Positions 59,033-64,000 of a DNA stretch of 64,000 nucleotides are shown in pieces. Within the stretch, counting starts at the first letter, position 1; the number at the start of each line of letters is the position of its first letter. The DNA lies in contig LN554852.1 in NCBI GenBank assembly GCA_000953735.1, positions 310,001 through 374,000 on the forward strand, in the 5' to 3' direction. The position numbers and the translations under genes are program-made. Below the pieces are notes generated by a model, which did not search any database, was not told the DNA's origin, and saw only the letters and a list, made by a program, of their open reading frames with translations. This DNA is from Moritella viscosa (GTDB lineage Bacteria > Pseudomonadota > Gammaproteobacteria > Enterobacterales > Moritellaceae).

Positions 59033-60925
59033 TCACTTCGTCGCTTGAAAATTGATACTTGACTGGCTTAATAATTTTTTAATAAACCCATTAAATGCTT
59101 CAATATCTTCTAATGCTATCACTTGTGATGCGATCTCTAATTTAGTATCAACCTTCATTCGATTATCTGATATTTTGGTCACCAATCGGTTTAAAGACCC
59201 AAACTTATGGTTCAATTCCAGATTCGTACTTACATATTTTAATTTCCAAATATTATTTGTATCAAAGAGCATACTCGTTTCAACCAAAATGCCTTGCACA
59301 AACTCATCATGTTTTTTATTTGTTAACTTCAAATATTGCAGTTCTTTCCTCAACCACGCATCGTTTTCTGTATAAGTTAAGTCTTCAGTAACATCAAGAA
59401 AAGCAGAATAAACTACTCGGGAATTAATATTAACGCTGTCTCCCATCGACTCTATATCTTGAACTTCAAACTCTTTTTCACCTAATTCAGACACTACATT
59501 TTTATATTGCTCAGTTAACCACTCTTCTCTCGCGTTAGCTGTTTTTTCATGTAGGGTATTTCTGTAGTAAGAGGCATACTCCCCTATATAATAACGTTTT
59601 TGATCTTCAACCTGTCCACCATCATCAGTAAAAATGGTATGGGTATCTGTTTCAAACTTCCAACGGTACTGGCTGTTAATCATATTCTGAGGCTGACTGC
59701 CTTTTTTCAAAGGTAAGATAACTTTATTCTGGATCCAAGAAGGGGTGTATTGCCAGTTAGTATTAAAATCTGTCGGGTCAACACAATACTGTTTTCCGTT
59801 TAATTCAAAGCACACAACGACATGATCAAATCTGTCTAATGAAGGTAATTTAAATCGTGAAGCATCCGTATAGTTTGTTGCAACCAATGCCAAATATGAT
59901 TTTATGCCTAAATTATCTAACAATGCCTTCAATAATACTGACTTGTCTTTACAATCACCGTAACGATTCTCTAATGTCTTTGCAATCTCATGAGGTGTAA
60001 TGGCATTACCCAATTCGGATACTGATACATAACGAATATCTCTCGCAGCAAACTCTAATGCACTATAAATAGCACTCTCAATACCATTATTCACAATCTT
60101 AGTCTTTAGGACATGTTCAATACCCAGCATATTATTTTCAGCACTGTCCATTTTGGCACTGATAAGTGTGACCACTTCATTCCAGCTAGCCAATCCACCG
60201 AGAGAGATAATACCTATTTCATCACGCCAATAAATATTATTATCCCCTTCAAACGCTGCAATATCCTGACCCTGACATATCAATGTTCTATTGTTTTCAG
60301 TACAGTTCATAGAGTCAGATTGGTTTGCCCAACGCATTTCTTCACTACCTTGCCAGTTCGCTGTCACTAGGGATAATTGAATAGGTAAACGACTCTCGGT
60401 ATAAATTGATTTTGACCAGTTAAACTCTTCAACCCTGCGATCAGTAGAAATCTCATAATCTACCACCGACAAGCTGCCCTCTTCTAAAGCAGGAATAGTC
60501 AATACAACTTCTTTAATATCATTAAATGCATTTACTGTGTTGGTGTCAAGAATCCTTAATGCAGACGGCGTTATCTGTTTAATTTTGCCTTTACTAGAAA
60601 TAGATACGACTGATTTAATACGTAACTGCTGAGTTTTCGAGTTGAGGTAAATAATAGCTGTGCCATTGTTTTCAATATCGATAGAGCGGGGGAAATAAGT
60701 TATTTCGAGATGTTTTTCTAAAACCTCATCTTGACTGAAAATAACATCAACAGAACGCTTAATTTTTTCTGCTTCACCAGGTTTATCAGATTGCGTTAAA
60801 AATTGCTCTGCATAAGTAATATTGTCACTGTTATCCGTCAGTTCCCAGCTTATCAATTCACTGGCAGATAGTGAAAAACAGCTAATCAAGGATATGATGA
60901 GTAAAAATCGTATACTAATTTTCAT
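59033..60925 (-). CDS. DUF3857/transglutaminase-like periplasmic protein
   Basis: The 630-residue protein has a signal peptide (to about residue 22), an N-terminal DUF3857 beta domain (about 55-215), and a transglutaminase/protease-like core with the triad C325 (YGDCKDKS), H368 (FDHVVV) and D383 (VDPTDFN), then a C-terminal beta region. Bacterial proteins of this build are exported and of uncertain function, with peptidase or cross-linking activity both possible. It overlaps the upstream membrane protein gene by 11 nt, so they are an operon. Confidence 0.83.
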   Translation of the reverse strand: MKISIRFLLIISLISCFSLSASELISWELTDNSDNITYAEQFLTQSDKPGEAEKIKRSVDVIFSQDEVLEKHLEITYFPRSIDIENNGTAIIYLNSKTQQLRIKSVVSISSKGKIKQITPSALRILDTNTVNAFNDIKEVVLTIPALEEGSLSVVDYEISTDRRVEEFNWSKSIYTESRLPIQLSLVTANWQGSEEMRWANQSDSMNCTENNRTLICQGQDIAAFEGDNNIYWRDEIGIISLGGLASWNEVVTLISAKMDSAENNMLGIEHVLKTKIVNNGIESAIYSALEFAARDIRYVSVSELGNAITPHEIAKTLENRYGDCKDKSVLLKALLDNLGIKSYLALVATNYTDASRFKLPSLDRFDHVVVCFELNGKQYCVDPTDFNTNWQYTPSWIQNKVILPLKKGSQPQNMINSQYRWKFETDTHTIFTDDGGQVEDQKRYYIGEYASYYRNTLHEKTANAREEWLTEQYKNVVSELGEKEFEVQDIESMGDSVNINSRVVYSAFLDVTEDLTYTENDAWLRKELQYLKLTNKKHDEFVQGILVETSMLFDTNNIWKLKYVSTNLELNHKFGSLNRLVTKISDNRMKVDTKLEIASQVIALEDIEAFNGFIKKLLSQSSINFQATK

Positions 60926-61979
60926 TGCTAAACTCCGTAGCCATTAAAGCAAAATGCTTTTCCCATCGATCATATGCCAACTTAGGTGCTTCAAATTTCC
61001 CTATCAGCTCATAGGTGTACTTCGGCCCCTCTAACAAGGTAACTGATGACCATTGATAGCTGTCTGTTACTGTGTTCTTACAGACTAAATTTGCTTTAAT
61101 AAATGTGCTATCAGCTATAAAAGAGCGGCTTTCGCTACATGCAGGTAAGTCAGTCACTTCTTCTATCCATTGCAAACGGCTATTTATTAATTGCTCAATA
61201 GTTTGATTATTTTTAAATTTAAAAATTATAAAATAGCCACTATCCAAAGAGCTTACAAATTCATATTCAGCTGAGCCATCGGAAATGCTGCCCAACGGCA
61301 CTTGTTGCCAGTTATCGCCACTAAATGTGAGTTTGTATTCGTCGTTAGGATGATGAAAGATATCGTTATTGTTATATGTCTGAATATGATTAAAAGTCGG
61401 TATTTTAATATCTGTTAAATAAGATGCGTAAAATTTAATGTATGCAATAAAGCCAATAATTAAACTGACTATTCCAGTCACCAACACCCACTCAAAGATA
61501 CTATAGCCCTTATCTTTACCCTTAAATTCAACATTCTTTAATGCCAGCTTTAACTGATTTATACGACTATTAATGACCAGATAAGCAATGGAAGATATGA
61601 ATAATGAAGCCCCTGTGAACCAAATGTCCCATTCACTTTCCCCATTACTCGACATGTATACTGTGCAAAGAAAAATAATAGTGACCGCTAAATAATAATA
61701 TGGCTTTTTATAAGTCACATTATTTTGATCCTCAAGTTTGGATAGTTCTTGATTGAGAACAAAAAAAGCGAAAGGTTGAAAAAAAGGTACGAATGGCACA
61801 AAAAACCACAACCAAGCAATGAACTTATGGGAAGTAAATCGATTTAATTCAGCAACCCTTACACAGAGCCAAAAACACGTATAAAACTGACTAGTTAAAA
61901 AATGCAATGGGAATTCCCATCTTCCTTTCCGCGGCATTTTTAATAATTCAACCGGGTAGGGGGCTGTATTCGTTGTCAT
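60915..61979 (-). CDS. Membrane protein with C-terminal periplasmic domain, unknown function
   Basis: 354 residues with four predicted membrane segments (about 53-75, 94-110, 120-137, 165-187) and a C-terminal domain of about 160 residues (from YKLTFSGDNWQQVPLG) with two cysteines (ACSES and LVCKNTV) that could form a disulfide outside the cytoplasm. I do not recognise the family. First gene of a pair with the DUF3857 protein; the two probably act together at the envelope. Confidence 0.75.
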   Translation of the reverse strand: MTTNTAPYPVELLKMPRKGRWEFPLHFLTSQFYTCFWLCVRVAELNRFTSHKFIAWLWFFVPFVPFFQPFAFFVLNQELSKLEDQNNVTYKKPYYYLAVTIIFLCTVYMSSNGESEWDIWFTGASLFISSIAYLVINSRINQLKLALKNVEFKGKDKGYSIFEWVLVTGIVSLIIGFIAYIKFYASYLTDIKIPTFNHIQTYNNNDIFHHPNDEYKLTFSGDNWQQVPLGSISDGSAEYEFVSSLDSGYFIIFKFKNNQTIEQLINSRLQWIEEVTDLPACSESRSFIADSTFIKANLVCKNTVTDSYQWSSVTLLEGPKYTYELIGKFEAPKLAYDRWEKHFALMATEFSNEN

Positions 61980-62330
61980 TTATAAACATCCTAGTAAATA
62001 TGATGAATTTCAAATTATAATCATTAAACTATGATAATGAAATACATTAATGAATTGAAATTAAAAGAAATTATAAGGTTATTCAATAGGTGGAAGCAGA
62101 ATTACCTAGAGTCGGCATTCAGATTTTTATCATTCATAGAAAGGCTTTTTGTACCCTTTCTGGGGGGCAAGTAGGTGGCGAGTTGATCTTTTTTGTAGCG
62201 ATGAAGATTAAAAAACTAGGGCGTAATTGGGTGGAGTTAATTGATATTTGTAAAAGTCTACGCAAGCTTGAATCGCCCCCAGTTTACTCGACACTTTCAA
62301 GCCTTATAATGAGGTAAGAAAGGAGTCTCT
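61980..62330. other. Intergenic region running into an IS end
   Basis: About 290 nt of AT-rich sequence (promoter space for the membrane protein gene on the left) followed by the left end of the IS3-family element from about 62271. A 75-codon open frame here has no coding character. Confidence 0.45.
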
Positions 62331-62609
62331 ATGAGCAAACAACATTTCACTGAAGAATTTAAAATTGAAGCTGTACGCCAGATCACTGAGCGAGGCCATT
62401 CTGTCGCTGATGTATCCAGTAGACTTGGTGTTTCCACCCACAGTCTTTACGCATGGCGTAAGCAGTTCTCTAAACCTGCGAAACAACGGCAAGCTGAATC
62501 TAGCGAGCAGTCTGAATTAAGACTCCTACGCTCGAAGCTAAAGCGGGTAACTGAAGAACGAGATATCCTAAAAAAGGCCGCCGCGTACTTTGCCAGGGAG
62601 TCAGTCTGA
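62331..62609 (+). CDS. IS3-family transposase OrfA
   Basis: DNA-binding subunit of the transposase. The 92 residues contain the IS3 OrfA helix-turn-helix (FTEEFKIEAVRQITERGHS, then VSSRLGVSTHSLYAWRKQF) and a C-terminal leucine-zipper-like coiled coil (ELRLLRSKLKRVTEERDILK). The AAAAAAG run at 62570-62576 is placed for the usual -1 frameshift into orfB. Ribosome site AAAGGAG. Confidence 0.92.
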   Translation: MSKQHFTEEFKIEAVRQITERGHSVADVSSRLGVSTHSLYAWRKQFSKPAKQRQAESSEQSELRLLRSKLKRVTEERDILKKAAAYFARESV

Positions 62610-62770
62610 GATACGGCTTTATCAAGGCTCAAGCAAGTGTGTATAGCATTCGTCGACTATGTAAAGTACTGAACGTTCATCACAGTGGATATTACGCATG
62701 GTTGCAACAACCTAGGTCTGAAAGGCAGAAAGAAGATACCAGACTGCTTGGTATAATTAAGCATGATTAA
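62607..62770 (+). pseudogene. IS3-family transposase OrfB, 5' fragment
   Basis: In the -1 frame relative to OrfA: RYGFIKAQASVYSIRRLCKV, then HHSGYYAWLQQPRSER, ending at a stop 62768-62770. Only about 53 residues remain of roughly 280; the DDE catalytic core is gone. Confidence 0.85.
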
Positions 62771-62820
62771 CTCCATGAAATTGATATCATGAAGTTAATA
62801 TGTTTTTGAGATGGTCTTTG

Positions 62821-63252
62821 TTACGCTAAACGATCGAGAATTGCGTAATAGGAAGATATTACAAAGAAAACCCAAGATAATATAAATTTAACATTTAACT
62901 TATATGCTTTAGTTGACCGTAAATACTTTCTTTCAACTCTTGATAGTTGACCAAGTAGCCTATCTTGAGTGTCTTTTGGGATAGCTGGTTTTTCTATCTC
63001 ATTTATTATTTCTTTTAATTCATCGGAATACTTATGTTTTAAATAGTGCTTATCAAATATTTTCCTAAAAAGATAATATGCTACTAGTGTTAGAGCAAAA
63101 AGCCTCACCCAAGTCACATCTATCCCCCAAGTTCCAGTTGTAGCAACAAATAACCAAATCGACTCAGTATCCAGACGTTCGTAATGTTTTACCACTATAT
63201 CTTCTAATCTAGAAATCCTAGTTTCTATCTTTTCCACTGCTATGTCAGTCAT
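62821..63252 (-). CDS. Hypothetical membrane protein with N-terminal coiled coil
   Basis: 143 residues: a charged helical N-terminus (IETRISRLEDIVVKHYERL), a hydrophobic segment around residues 45-62, a long charged helical middle (about 65-115) and a final membrane segment (about 125-140). No recognisable domain. Its own promoter space is to the right, among repeats. Placed between an IS remnant and repeat copies, it is probably island cargo. Confidence 0.6.
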   Translation of the reverse strand: MTDIAVEKIETRISRLEDIVVKHYERLDTESIWLFVATTGTWGIDVTWVRLFALTLVAYYLFRKIFDKHYLKHKYSDELKEIINEIEKPAIPKDTQDRLLGQLSRVERKYLRSTKAYKLNVKFILSWVFFVISSYYAILDRLA

Positions 63253-63329
63253 TTCATCCCTTTAATTAATTCATATTCATAATTAGATACATGTTACCTA
63301 ATCCACTGATACATAACCAACATTCACCC

Positions 63330-63468
63330 AACACCTAAATCTTAGATCGCTGGGTCTGTCACATTAGTCAGGCCCTAAATTACCTCACCATACCTTACAC
63401 TCATTGATCACCAGAACTAATCATTACACCCAATTCGTTGACGGTGTCGACGCTCCTGTAACATGCCT
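63330..63468 (+). repeat. Dispersed repeat family 1, copy D (5' part)
   Basis: Matches 57521-57658 at about 85% by eye, including the hairpin GGGTCTG/CAGGCCC; where the pairing bases differ between copies the stem is kept through a G-T wobble. It stops at ACATGCCT, where copy A begins. Confidence 0.85.
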
Positions 63469-63537
63469 GTCTTAGCCACTGAATCTAGCCTGAATTTAAC
63501 TGATTTTTGCATATTCCTCGACGGTGACGACGGTGTA

Positions 63538-63644
63538 ATTCGACGACGATGTCACTAGATTGATTATTTTTTTTGAATTGTATTTTTGATGGATGTGACT
63601 GGTGATTCTATTCATTTGATTTCACCTGTTGATCACGACTAGAT
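63538..63644 (-). repeat. Dispersed repeat family 2, copy 2
   Basis: Reverse complement of 50073-50179: ATCTAGTCGTGATCAACAG, ATAGAATCACCA, ATACAATTCAAAAA and CGTCGTCGAAT in the same order. Confidence 0.78.
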
Positions 63645-64000
63645 CGCCCCCTAAATCCCCCGTAACAGCAGAACTAACGATATGAGCATGAATACCAATC
63701 TGTGAATTAATGGCTGGTTCTAGCTGGTAGAATTCATTACTTAACAGATTAAGTGAATAGCATTGAGATATAACAGACCAATTACCATCCGTGGCAATTG
63801 GTCATACTTATTCAACACTCGATTCTATCCGTATTTTGGCTTACTCATATCTGAGTTTTACTAGCGTTATTCCATTAGGTTAATAAATTAAATATATATT
63901 AATAACTGGATCCTAAGGAACGGAATGTTGGTTATATATTTGTTAGCTAAGTCTGTAAAAAACTGCTGCTGTAATTGGTTGATGTTATTTGGTATGCAGA

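Larger units (their letters stand above)
62271..62770 (+). mobile_element. Truncated IS3-family insertion sequence
   Basis: Left end near TGAATCGCCCCCAGTTTACT (62273), complete orfA, a frameshift site, and only the first part of orfB. The rest of orfB and the right end are missing, so it cannot move on its own. Confidence 0.8.
63253..64000. other. Repeat-rich non-coding end of the window
   Basis: About 750 nt. It holds repeat family 1 copy D and family 2 copy 2. The last 300 nt show no gene, terminator or tRNA that I can support. Confidence 0.55.

Noticed and set aside
62090-62317. 75-codon frame ahead of the IS element
   Set aside because: No ATG with a ribosome site, no recognisable pattern, and it runs through the IS left end into the orfA ribosome site.

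Overview
The window reads as chromosomal DNA of a cold-adapted marine gammaproteobacterium, most like Moritella or a close relative (Vibrio, Psychromonas and Shewanella are the nearest alternatives). This rests on gene order and protein character only: pckA-hslO-hslR-gspC..N-nudE-cysQ is the Vibrio-type type II secretion neighbourhood, and fabR-yijD-trmA-btuB-murI-rrn is the arrangement around E. coli rrnB. No database search was run.

Layout. 1-2.6 kb: pckA (cut by the window edge), hslO and hslR on the minus strand. 3.0-14.4 kb: a complete gspCDEFGHIJKLMN operon with an internal hairpin/T-tract behind the major pseudopilin gene gspG, then nudE and cysQ. 15.9-23.4 kb: a Na+-dependent transporter, fabR-yijD, trmA, a cobalamin riboswitch with btuB, murI and an RRM RNA-binding protein. 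24.0-29.3 kb: a full rRNA operon (16S, tRNA-Ile, tRNA-Ala, 23S, 5S, tRNA-Asp) followed by a decayed second copy of the tRNA-Asp/terminator unit. 29.6-39.3 kb: a PKD lipoprotein, glnK-amtB behind NtrC and sigma-54 sites, pabA, argD, a decayed gene, crp with divergent yhfA, a Cache protein and yhdT-panF.

39.4-49.2 kb: an RluA-family pseudouridine synthase, then a two-component pair (histidine kinase plus sigma-54 activator), a periplasmic glycerophosphodiester phosphodiesterase (glpQ) and a PhnDCEE ABC importer. glpQ and phnD each carry a near-identical sigma-54 promoter and a shared upstream motif, so I read the region as one regulated organophosphate-scavenging module: sense, hydrolyse in the periplasm, import. 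This is the best candidate for a little-described system here.

49.3-64 kb is accessory, AT-rich and repeat-laden. It has a diiron oxidase-like protein coupled to a KAS III-type synthase (possible small biosynthetic pair), three consecutive secreted enzymes (PI-PLC with a crystallin-like tail, an M4-like metallopeptidase, a trypsin with an extra C-terminal domain) that could be cargo of the secretion system upstream, several broken genes, the 3' half of a tRNA gene, a transglutaminase-like/membrane protein pair, a truncated IS3-family element, and at least three families of dispersed repeats. Those signs together suggest an old, decayed island.
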